From Planctomycetaceae bacterium (GTDB taxonomy: Bacteria > Planctomycetota > Planctomycetia > Pirellulales > Thermoguttaceae): 14,365 bases of DNA. The translations under genes were made by a program, and so were the position numbers. Under the pieces are notes generated by a model. That model searched no databases and was not told the origin of the DNA. It worked only from the letters and a program-made list of their open reading frames with translations. Of this stretch, positions 8,109 through 14,236 are shown in pieces. The stretch lies in assembly GCA_031287585.1 (NCBI GenBank), contig JAITST010000260.1, positions 1-14,365 on the forward strand, written 5' to 3'. Position 1 is the stretch's first letter. Every line of letters starts with the position of its first letter.

Positions 8109-8339
8109 TTACGCTTGTTTCACCAAGCGGCTTTCCGACTCTATGGATAGGTTTTCGGATGCCGCTTTGTTTTGTTCGGCATAATAGTTTTTTCTCCATT
8201 CTTCGTGTTCTGCTACCGCTATTAGTGTTCGTTCGCGGATGTGTTTTATCTGTTCGTCACGCGGCATATCCTTTATTTCATTATAAAGTTTTGTACGTAT
8301 TTCACGTATCATTTCTACTGCGTCAAAATTTTCAATCAT
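8109..8339 (-). CDS. Small hypothetical protein (76 residues)
   Basis: I do not recognise a named family. The protein is charged and predicted mainly helical (MIENFDAVEMIREIRTKL, then KDMPRDEQIKHIRERT, then EHEEWRKNYYAEQ), with no signal peptide or membrane segment. Short proteins with this layout, an alpha-helical EIRTKL-type start followed by a [DE]EQ-x(3)-IRER block, often occur beside toxin-antitoxin genes, but no partner is adjacent here. Coding status is supported by an excellent ribosome site (AGGAGA seven bases before the ATG), which contrasts with the neighbouring pseudopilin genes. It lies 45 bp downstream of the GspH-like gene. A 6-bp hairpin (8112-8129) covers its last codons, without a convincing U-tract. 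Confidence 0.7.
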   Translation of the reverse strand: MIENFDAVEMIREIRTKLYNEIKDMPRDEQIKHIRERTLIAVAEHEEWRKNYYAEQNKAASENLSIESESRLVKQA

Positions 8340-8384
8340 TTTATTCTCCTATAAAATGTAAATCTTCGTTTTTCTCATTAGTTT

Positions 8385-9530
8385 TTACTCCTCAATAGCC
8401 CCGAAGTAGAATACTTCCTCCGCGTCACGGCGTGAGTTGTGAATTGCGGCTCTTATTAGGGCATCTCTGGCTGCGTCGTCCGCGGCTCCCGTCTCGTCCA
8501 CCGGTGACGGATTTACCTTCGTTATTGCCGTTTGACCGTTACGCGGGTTGATTGATACCCAGTAATTTTCTGCTATCTCAAAATTGCGTGCGGGGTCGTC
8601 TCTGCCCGGCATACTAACCAGTTGGTCGACTGAACCTACCAACAGATAAATTATGTCACCGGGAACGAACGAGTCTTCCGGATTGTTAACGAAAAATATT
8701 CTTTCTACTTCACCGTTTGGCGAAAAAACAATTGTTATGTCCTTGGCATCATGAATGAAACAATCTGTCGCGCCGCATCTGGCATCCGAAGTCCCCGACC
8801 ATCGCAAGTCGATAACTGTGTCTTCGGGTAAACGTGTCGGGGCAATCATAAGCGGACGGATGTTGTCGCTAACAATCCGCATTTGTGTTGGCGTTTCCAA
8901 CGCATTAGGGATTGTTGCATGGTCAGGAGATGTGATAGGTATATTGAATGCGTCAACGAGCCCAGGCGGGTTACCATCTCTAATTTTACAAGACCGTCCA
9001 CCTACGATGACTAAACTTGCCGCCCTAATTGCTTCGTCCACATTTTCGACAAACTTGTTATACTTAGCGTTATCGTTCTTCTCAAATCTTTCCCATACTG
9101 CCCCATTGTTATTGTTTGGATCAGGATTAGGATCAATACCGGAAAGAATCCAATATTGGGGGTGTCCATTATTATCAACAGTTACTCCTAATTTATCCGT
9201 ATTTTCTGACGACCCTGCATCAATGGCAGCATTTTGGAATGTTTGGTTGCTGGGTGTTTTATTTATACGATAAAGTTGCATTGAAATACACGCATCGGTA
9301 TGTTCGTTCATACCGCCTGTGAAACGTGTCAGACGAACGCCAATTGATGTACCGCTTTCCATCGCTCTTGCCCGCGCGTGCTGCAAGACCATCGAGACAG
9401 ACTGAGCCGCTGACCGCATCTGTTGACCTTTCAACATCGGCTTCAAACTCGGCACAGCAATAGCGGCTAGTACCACCATTATTGATACCACTACCAATAG
9501 TTCAATTAGTGTTAGTGCTTTGTATTTCAT
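8385..9530 (-). CDS. GspH/FimT-like pseudopilin
   Basis: This 381-residue protein has a very short leader, MKYKA. Cleavage is expected before Leu6, and mature LTLIELLVVVSIMVVLAAIA carries the +5 Glu (Glu10). Alanine replaces the usual glycine at -1. The segment after the helix (MRSAAQSVSMVLQHARARAMESG, residues about 38-60) is the hallmark of GspH and FimT minor pseudopilins. The extended C-terminal region of about 300 residues is longer than in proteobacterial GspH, and I see no known domain in it. Its likely role is as a minor component near the tip of a type II secretion pseudopilus or a type IV pilus-like structure. The gene follows the palindromic repeat region and precedes the 76-residue gene. 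No Shine-Dalgarno sequence precedes the ATG. Confidence 0.88.
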   Translation of the reverse strand: MKYKALTLIELLVVVSIMVVLAAIAVPSLKPMLKGQQMRSAAQSVSMVLQHARARAMESGTSIGVRLTRFTGGMNEHTDACISMQLYRINKTPSNQTFQNAAIDAGSSENTDKLGVTVDNNGHPQYWILSGIDPNPDPNNNNGAVWERFEKNDNAKYNKFVENVDEAIRAASLVIVGGRSCKIRDGNPPGLVDAFNIPITSPDHATIPNALETPTQMRIVSDNIRPLMIAPTRLPEDTVIDLRWSGTSDARCGATDCFIHDAKDITIVFSPNGEVERIFFVNNPEDSFVPGDIIYLLVGSVDQLVSMPGRDDPARNFEIAENYWVSINPRNGQTAITKVNPSPVDETGAADDAARDALIRAAIHNSRRDAEEVFYFGAIEE

Positions 9531-9592
9531 TTTATTGTCGTTTGTTTGAGTAATAAATATATTTATGGATATTAAACGTTACTACAAATCCT

Positions 9593-9791
9593 ACCCCGTA
9601 AGGGGTAAAATTTTGATAACCCCGTGCGACAGCACGGGGTAAGACCACCCCCAAAATCAACCCCGTAGGGGGTTGAACAAAGTGTTATAACTAGCGGCGG
9701 TCTTGTTGAACCCCTTACGGGGTTCGGTTTTCTGTGAATCTGTACCCCGTGCTGTCGCACGAGGTTATCCAGATTAAGCCCCTTACGGGGC
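9593..9791. repeat. Transposase-free copy of the RAYT-associated palindromic element
   Basis: The outer arms 9593-9641 and 9743-9791 are inverted repeats, with 42 of 49 positions matching by hand alignment. Six hairpins can be read in order: ACCCC/GGGGT at 9593-9606; ACCCCGTGC/GCACGGGGT at 9619-9640 (perfect 9 bp); CAACCCC/GGGGTTG at 9658-9675; GAACCCC/GGGGTTC at 9708-9725; a 9-bp stem with one mismatch at 9744-9765; and GCCCC/GGGGC at 9778-9791. The layout equals that of the neighbouring transposase-bearing element with the gene removed. It is best read as a MITE-like or REP-doublet (BIME-like) derivative. Confidence 0.85.
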
Positions 9792-9803
9792 ATTTCGTTT
9801 TTC

Positions 9804-9845
9804 TTATCGCTGGTGATCATATATGTTATCTTTGTATGCGTCGGA
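9804..9845 (-). pseudogene. Duplicated 3' tail of a pseudopilin gene
   Basis: Read on the minus strand, this stretch encodes SDAYKDNIYDHQR followed by TAA. It nearly matches the last residues of the intact pseudopilin at 10645-11697 (SDAYKDNIHNHKQR, stop). The stop is conserved and one codon is missing, so the indel keeps frame. Upstream the similarity ends and a stop codon follows within a few codons, so no functional gene remains. It lies directly after the empty palindromic element, just as the intact tail lies beside the transposase-bearing one. Confidence 0.75.
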
Positions 9846-9898
9846 TTCGTTTCATTTTCTTATGGGACATACAATTCGTTCAACCACAGTCTGCATTA

Positions 9899-10631
9899 GC
9901 CCCGTAAGGGGCGTAATCTTGATAACCCCGTGCGGTAGCACGGGGTAAGTGCCGCCAATATCCAACCCCGTAGGGGTTGAACAAAGTGTTACGTTTCCGT
10001 CCAAAACCACTTTTCATCTGTATCTATTCCCGCTTCTATAAAAATACGTTTTCTCTCGTCCTGAAAACTTTCTTGTTTATGATGTTCCTGCTGATTCTTG
10101 ATGTAATTGATAAGTGTTTCGCGTTCCTTGTTTGAATATGTCAATGCACAATACCTCGCTCCCCAACCTCGAAAATCAGGAAACAAACCTGATTCTTTCA
10201 TCCATATCGAAGTTGACGTTTTAATGTCTTTGATAAAATCAGCCAACGCGATTGACGGATGCAAATCCGAAAGTATATGTAAATGGTCTTCCATTCCGTT
10301 GATACGAAACAGAACACAGTGTTTGTTTCTGATTATCCCTAAAATATATCCGTATAGTTCGCGAACGTTTTCTTGCTTGATTGTTTTTTCGCTATTTTTC
10401 GTGCGAAAAACAATATGATAAAGTATCTGACGGTACGCCGACATAATTTTATTCACCCCATTCGAGGTTGGATTTTGCTATGATGTCTTGCTCTGTGCTA
10501 ACTCACGGGGTTGAATAAAGTATTAAACTCAGCGGCAGGTCTTTGTTGACCCCCTTACGGGGTTCGGTTTTCCGTGTGGCTGTACCCCGTGCTGTCGCAC
10601 GGGGTTATCCAGATTAGGCCCCTTACGGGGC
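9899..10631. mobile_element. RAYT / IS200-like element with palindromic inverted arms
   Basis: Arms at 9899-9947 and 10583-10631 are inverted repeats, with 45 of 49 positions matching by hand alignment, and they flank a Y1 transposase gene. The left arm holds hairpins at 9899-9912, 9925-9946 (perfect 9-bp stem) and 9963-9979. The right arm holds hairpins at 10548-10565, 10584-10605 (perfect) and 10618-10631. A 19-bp direct repeat (GGGGTTGAAYAAAGTRTTA) lies at 9973-9991 and 10507-10525, immediately outside the coding region. Hairpin ends fit the single-stranded DNA recognition used by HUH Y1 transposases and by RAYT proteins acting on REP sequences. The exact cleavage sites cannot be fixed from one copy. 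Confidence 0.8.
9989..10444 (-). CDS. REP-associated tyrosine transposase (RAYT) / IS200-like Y1 transposase
   Basis: The 151-residue protein starts MSAYRQILYHIVFRTKN, a typical opening for the Y1 transposase (PF01797) family. The HUH metal-binding motif is visible as EDHLHIL near residues 53-59, and the nucleophilic tyrosine is probably in LINYIKNQQEHH toward the C-terminus. WGARYCALTYS between them matches the conserved core (usually W...GYFAVSVS-like). Such enzymes cut and join single-stranded DNA at hairpins, and RAYTs are domesticated relatives associated with REP palindromes. The ATG at 10444 is preferred because GGGGTG lies nine bases upstream. The in-frame GTG at 10456 overlaps that site. 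The gene is intact and lies within palindromic arms, so it may still be active. Its stop codon lies within the left copy of the 19-bp direct repeat. Confidence 0.92.
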   Translation of the reverse strand: MSAYRQILYHIVFRTKNSEKTIKQENVRELYGYILGIIRNKHCVLFRINGMEDHLHILSDLHPSIALADFIKDIKTSTSIWMKESGLFPDFRGWGARYCALTYSNKERETLINYIKNQQEHHKQESFQDERKRIFIEAGIDTDEKWFWTET

Positions 10632-10644
10632 ATTTCGTTAAATT

Positions 10645-11697
10645 TTATCGCTGCTTATGATTATGTATGTTATCTTTGTATGCGTCTGACAACGGCGAAC
10701 CAACCATAAGAGGTTTACTGTCTTTAGTGTCTTTTATCATAAAAGGATTTGCGCTCGTAATTGACATAGGTATATCGCCACTTTCCCATGCGTAGTTATA
10801 CAGTCCATCCTCACCATCGGGACCACAGGAAACAATCAACGGGTACAAAAACCAACCTCTAACAAACCCCTTATCAGGAATCCAAGTTGTAGCATCATCA
10901 GTTACTCTGTCTGTATCCGATAGCGGGACACCTGAATTGCTTACGTCAATCGGGTCAGCATTCTTTACTCTTAACTCATCAATTTCGTCTATAGTCTTGA
11001 GAGTACCGTCTAAATTGTAAACAACCGGTTGAATCTCACTATCATACAATCCGGGAGCCCAACGCAAAAATTTTATAGGATTTCCCCAACCGTCGATAAA
11101 TTCCGGTAAACCGTCGCCATCCGTGTCACCGATTTCGCCGGAGGCAAAATTTGATAACGCTTCCGGATTTAGATTTGCAATTATCAGATACAATAACTCT
11201 GCCGACTCATTTTTATATTTTCCATCTGCTGAATCAACTTTACCGCTCATTGCGTTGTAATAATACGTGCGAACCGGAACATTTTTACCATATACATTTT
11301 CAAGTTTAATATCATTAGCACTATCAACTTCCGCCCAATTTTGCGGCATCTCCTTCCGAATTAAGTCGCGTTTTGCCATAAGCAGCATTTGTTGCAAACG
11401 ACGCGATTTTTCCGTTGCACTGATTCCCGATTCTTTGACATAACCTAGCGGAGTTGCTTTGTTTGCAGGATCGCCCGCCAAATCGTATTCCCCTATACTC
11501 CTCTCATCATACTGCTCGTATATCTCGCCAATCGCTGTGTCGATTTTCATAATCGTTGAGCGGGTACGGAATATCTTTGCTTGTGTGCGCGACGACGATA
11601 GTGCTACTAACGACATCGACGCGAGTATCGCGATGATTGTTATCGTTACTAACAATTCAACAAGTGTGAACGCGGGTTTATTTGGTTTGTAAGTCAT
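10645..11697 (-). CDS. GspG-like pseudopilin
   Basis: This 350-residue protein has leader MTYKPNKPA and mature start FTLVELLVTITIIAILASMS, with the +5 Glu at Glu14. The residue at -1 is Ala rather than Gly. After the hydrophobic helix comes a helical segment (RTRSTIMKIDTAIGEIYEQY). The C-terminal half holds DTDGDGLPEFIDGWGNPI, where DGWGNP matches the WGNP block of GspG major pseudopilins and DTDGDG resembles a calcium-binding loop. SCGPDGEDGLYNYA resembles the terminal G-x-DG block of that family. It is a probable fibre subunit of a type II secretion-like system. Its 3' end abuts the RAYT element, with the stop only 14 bp from the last hairpin, and its last codons are duplicated at 9804-9845. 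It follows the HEPN gene by 49 bp. No Shine-Dalgarno sequence is present. Confidence 0.9.
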   Translation of the reverse strand: MTYKPNKPAFTLVELLVTITIIAILASMSLVALSSSRTQAKIFRTRSTIMKIDTAIGEIYEQYDERSIGEYDLAGDPANKATPLGYVKESGISATEKSRRLQQMLLMAKRDLIRKEMPQNWAEVDSANDIKLENVYGKNVPVRTYYYNAMSGKVDSADGKYKNESAELLYLIIANLNPEALSNFASGEIGDTDGDGLPEFIDGWGNPIKFLRWAPGLYDSEIQPVVYNLDGTLKTIDEIDELRVKNADPIDVSNSGVPLSDTDRVTDDATTWIPDKGFVRGWFLYPLIVSCGPDGEDGLYNYAWESGDIPMSITSANPFMIKDTKDSKPLMVGSPLSDAYKDNIHNHKQR

Positions 11698-11746
11698 AGT
11701 ATTTTGGTTGAATAAAAATTTATTTGTTGTGTTTTGTAAACAATGT

Positions 11747-12157
11747 TTACTGTTTTCCTGTTTTTCGTTTTACGAAATTGAGGATAAATGTCGCATAATC
11801 AATCGAAGTACGGACATCTTCTTTTTCGGGAAGAAGTTCTGCTACGTCTTCCGCGATTTGGATATCCTCAAAATATCGGTATTCGGTTGCATGCGGAGTC
11901 AAAAATGCGGCATATTTCAATAGTTCCAAAAAATCTGAATCAATATCCGCACAGAGATAGACCAATTTTACTACATCGTGCGTTTTCAAAATATCGTGGT
12001 TATGAAATGCAAGAAAACCTTTCAACGCTTTTTCTGCACTCTGTTGAGTATGATAAATTGCAATATCCAAAATAGGTTGTTCTTGTTGAAAAAGCGAGAC
12101 CGCCCCATTCAAATCATTTGTCGCACGGAACAGCCATCCGGTAATGTTTTCAATCAT
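11747..12157 (-). CDS. HEPN domain protein, probable toxin of an MNT/HEPN pair
   Basis: This 136-residue all-helical protein is of the HEPN (PF05168-type) class. Visible family features are WLFRATNDLNGAVSLF at 8-23, the central IYHTQQSAEKALKGFLAFHN block (34-53), KTHDVVKLV (58-66), and the TEYRYFED segment (91-98). HEPN proteins paired with minimal nucleotidyltransferases act as toxins, often RNases, whose activity is blocked by the partner. The canonical R-x(4-6)-H RNase motif is not obvious here, so nuclease activity is uncertain and the protein could instead be a structural partner. It overlaps the MNT gene by 8 bp, which indicates translational coupling. It has a strong ribosome site (GGAAGGAG nine bases before the ATG). 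Confidence 0.87.
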   Translation of the reverse strand: MIENITGWLFRATNDLNGAVSLFQQEQPILDIAIYHTQQSAEKALKGFLAFHNHDILKTHDVVKLVYLCADIDSDFLELLKYAAFLTPHATEYRYFEDIQIAEDVAELLPEKEDVRTSIDYATFILNFVKRKTGKQ

Positions 12158-12500
12158 AAATTACAACTCCTTCCCGAAAAATCTGCGACGCGATAGTTGA
12201 CGGATGTTTCGCGGCAATCTCGAAATCTTTCACCGTGTAAACAATGATGTCAACCGGCTTACGGTCTTTCATATCCATAATCGCATAGTACCCTTTAAGG
12301 GAACGGCGGCGCGGTTTGTCATCGCTCTTTTCGACAATCACGCAAATATCGTAATCACTGTCTTTGTTCGGTGTACCCCACGCATACGAGCCGAAGAGAT
12401 AAATACGCAACGGATAGTACGCTTGCACCAAGCGGCTAACTATTTCCGCAATTTCAACCGGGTCATACTTGACTGGCGTTTGAATTTTTTCTACTAACAT
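12150..12500 (-). CDS. MNT-type minimal nucleotidyltransferase, probable antitoxin
   Basis: This is a 116-residue protein of the DNA polymerase beta-like nucleotidyltransferase fold. The glycine-serine signature is GSYAWG (37-42). The catalytic pair is Asp49 and Asp51 in DSDYDICV, and a third acidic residue is probably Asp84 in KPVDIIVY. All three are present, so the enzyme should be able to bind metal and NTP. In MNT/HEPN modules the MNT protein neutralises the HEPN toxin, in studied cases by AMPylating it. The ATG at 12500 is chosen because GGAG lies eight to eleven bases upstream. An in-frame GTG at 12557 would add 19 residues without a ribosome site. The stop overlaps the start of the HEPN gene by 8 bp. 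Confidence 0.9.
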   Translation of the reverse strand: MLVEKIQTPVKYDPVEIAEIVSRLVQAYYPLRIYLFGSYAWGTPNKDSDYDICVIVEKSDDKPRRRSLKGYYAIMDMKDRKPVDIIVYTVKDFEIAAKHPSTIASQIFREGVVIYD

Positions 12501-12557
12501 ATTTGTTTCTCCGAACAGTTTAAGCGAATAACGCCAAACTTCCACATACCATAACAC

Positions 12558-12581
12558 TTATTCAAAAACAGTATCCGACAT
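12558..12581 (-). pseudogene. Seven-codon ORF, possible remnant of a VapC/PIN toxin start
   Basis: Eight bases after the antitoxin stop, an ATG opens MSDTVFE and then stops. AGGAAAAG precedes it at ribosome-site distance. MSDTVF followed by D-T-N is a common PIN-domain opening, and the spacing is what vapBC pairs show. The catalytic Asp and everything after it are absent. Seven residues are far too few for proof. Confidence 0.2.
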
Positions 12582-12589
12582 TACTTTTC

Positions 12590-12847
12590 CTAATCCCTAT
12601 CCTCCCGAATCCACTGGTTGACATCAACCGATTTCGCATCTTCGGGAACAACGCGAACTCTGGAACGTTCCATCGCTTTTCTGCGGCGTTCGCGGTTGCC
12701 GCCAATTTTCACTGTTTTATCCTCTTTTAGACCAAGTCTGATACACTTAATCATTTGTTGTTCGACGGATAGGCGATTCTGTTGTGCTGTTAAAGCAACC
12801 GCGTCCAAAAGGTCGTTAGGAAAATCTGGAATTTGCAATGCAGTCAT
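12590..12847 (-). CDS. Ribbon-helix-helix antitoxin-like protein (FitA/VapB type), apparently orphan
   Basis: This is an 85-residue protein. Residues 1-40 (MTALQIPDFPNDLLDAVALT ... QQMIKCIRLGL) read as a ribbon-helix-helix DNA-binding domain: a short beta strand with IPDFPNDLLD, then two helices, as in FitA and VapB antitoxins. The C-terminal tail (VRVVPED, then NQWIREDRD) is the flexible part that normally wraps around a PIN-domain toxin. No PIN toxin gene follows; instead the next intact gene is the MNT nucleotidyltransferase, 89 bp downstream. It may regulate its own promoter or the whole toxin-antitoxin block. It has a good ribosome site (GGAG about seven bases before the ATG). It begins 32 bp after the upstream pseudopilin gene. 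Confidence 0.8.
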   Translation of the reverse strand: MTALQIPDFPNDLLDAVALTAQQNRLSVEQQMIKCIRLGLKEDKTVKIGGNRERRRKAMERSRVRVVPEDAKSVDVNQWIREDRD

Positions 12848-12879
12848 AATCTATCTCCGTCAAAATTCTCGTCTCAAAC

Positions 12880-13965
12880 CTACGGTAATTGCCCCTCAAT
12901 ATTTGCGGTATCGCCAAAGTTGACAATGTTGTCGAGGTCAAGCGGAGTGATGTTGTCTGATGGGGGACTTGCAGTATCGCCGCCGTCAACCTTTAACGCT
13001 CTTATCTTTGCATTCTCATGATTCGTATCAATAACTTTGTCCGGCGGATCAATATCAACACCCGTGTCATTACCGTTATAACGTCCATCTTTACCGGGCA
13101 TGATTAACTGAAACGATGACGCATTTGCCCACGTTATTTTGTCTAAACCAAATGGAGTAATCGTAGCATATTTTGCCGACGTTGCATACGGAAACACGTA
13201 ACCGTAATCCGTTTCACCATCGTTACCGTTAAATTTTATTCTCGACCATTTCGTCGTATTCGTGACACTCCCTATATTGTATGCTAACTGTTTTGCTTTT
13301 TCAGTTGTTGCTGAAGTTCCGCGAAAATACGCAACTGGTTGTCCACGTACAAAAAAAGACATTCCAGTAGGATTATTGGTTCCGTCAATTTTTTCGTGCT
13401 TGAAGTTTGATTCTGTTATTTCGAGCAACGGTGCTTCTCGCGGCAAGTCTGATGGGTCAGCTTTAGCTGCGGCAGTTCTTGCAAAAAACGGGTCATTAGA
13501 ATCAGCATGAAAACCCGCTAACGTTGTCGGTTCGCCAACTGTTGCCGGAAAACCACCAAGCCAGAACGCTAACGCTGACATTTTGGCTTTCCCTGAATCG
13601 GTGAAGTCCCACATTACTTTAAACCCATCAGCACCAGCACCTTGTTTGATGTCAGCAAGAATTTTTGTATAAGTGTCAATACCAGTCGTGTTCACAGGCG
13701 TATAACGGGGCCATCTCTTTTGTACGTGACGAACTATCGCGTCTTTATCTGTAAAGTCAGGCGGGTACTCTCCGTACTTCTGTTTATACGCTTCGATAGC
13801 CATTGCTATTCCGTTCAACTCGACTTTGGCAACACTTTGGTTTACCATATTCCTCGCAGAGTTGACCGCGACAGTCAGAAGTCCTGCCAGAATACCGATG
13901 ATTACTACTACAACCATCAACTCAACCAACGTGAAACCCTTAAACAATGTTACGTTACGTGTCAT
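12880..13965 (-). CDS. GspG-like pseudopilin
   Basis: This 361-residue protein has leader MTRNVTLFKG and mature start FTLVELMVVVVIIGILAGLL, a canonical prepilin site with Gly10 at -1 and Glu15 at +5. Residues about 48-66 (GIAMAIEAYKQKYGEYPPDF) match the GspG-type segment that follows the N-terminal helix. Near the C-terminus, LIMPGKDGRYNG resembles the G-x-DG-x-x-G block at the end of GspG proteins. The middle is an insertion of unknown structure, as in other planctomycete pseudopilins. It is the first gene of the visible minus-strand run and follows about 400 bp of non-coding DNA, so a promoter probably lies in that gap. AGGTG lies about five bases before the ATG. The second GspG-like protein at 10645-11697 shares the same design but is clearly diverged. 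Confidence 0.9.
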   Translation of the reverse strand: MTRNVTLFKGFTLVELMVVVVIIGILAGLLTVAVNSARNMVNQSVAKVELNGIAMAIEAYKQKYGEYPPDFTDKDAIVRHVQKRWPRYTPVNTTGIDTYTKILADIKQGAGADGFKVMWDFTDSGKAKMSALAFWLGGFPATVGEPTTLAGFHADSNDPFFARTAAAKADPSDLPREAPLLEITESNFKHEKIDGTNNPTGMSFFVRGQPVAYFRGTSATTEKAKQLAYNIGSVTNTTKWSRIKFNGNDGETDYGYVFPYATSAKYATITPFGLDKITWANASSFQLIMPGKDGRYNGNDTGVDIDPPDKVIDTNHENAKIRALKVDGGDTASPPSDNITPLDLDNIVNFGDTANIEGQLP

Positions 13966-14160
13966 ACTACACCTTTTATCGTGGGTAAAAAATTTGTTTG
14001 TTAAACATCAAGCCCAAAGACGCGCCGTCAGCGAACAACCTCGCAAACAGCCGCGTTCATTTTTCGTGAATTACTATTTTCGTCGAAAAGTCGCGACATT
14101 GCAATAGTGAGGTACGAAAATTTTTAGAAATTATAGAATTTTAGATTTATGATTTTAGAT

Positions 14161-14181
14161 TTTGTGAAATCAAATCACAAA
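14161..14181. promoter_or_regulatory. Perfect 7-bp inverted repeat, possible operator
   Basis: TTTGTGA (14161-14167) and TCACAAA (14175-14181) are exact reverse complements around seven bases. The half sites TGTGA and TCACA are those of CRP-family regulators, but the spacer is seven bases rather than six. It lies about 195 bp upstream of the first pseudopilin gene, and no regulator is visible in the window. Confidence 0.3.
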
Positions 14182-14210
14182 CGGGCATCTCTAAAAACCT
14201 CAATTTTAAC

Positions 14211-14236
14211 CGCAGAGTTCGCAGAGAAACGCAGAG
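14211..14236. repeat. Three direct copies of CGCAGAG
   Basis: CGCAGAG starts at 14211, 14220 and 14230, with spacing of nine and ten bases. Short C-[AG]-CAGAG-rich runs of this type occur as dispersed intergenic repeats in many environmental bacterial genomes. The function is unknown. Confidence 0.55.

Noticed and set aside
8112..8129. 6-bp hairpin at the end of the 76-residue gene as a terminator
   Set aside because: The stem (CGCTTG/CAAGCG) is short, lies within coding sequence, and is followed by mixed A/T rather than a U-tract.
9572..9820. 82-residue minus-strand ORF across the palindromic repeats
   Set aside because: It is built from translated hairpin repeats with no family resemblance or ribosome site. 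The repeats explain the open frame.
9593..9979. Regular GC-rich repeats resembling a CRISPR array
   Set aside because: The units are short palindromes in alternating orientation, spacing is irregular, no constant-length spacers exist, and a RAYT transposase explains them.
12501..12557. GTG-initiated extension of the MNT protein by 19 residues
   Set aside because: There is no ribosome site at 12557, whereas GGAG lies at good spacing before the ATG at 12500, which matches the usual start of this family.
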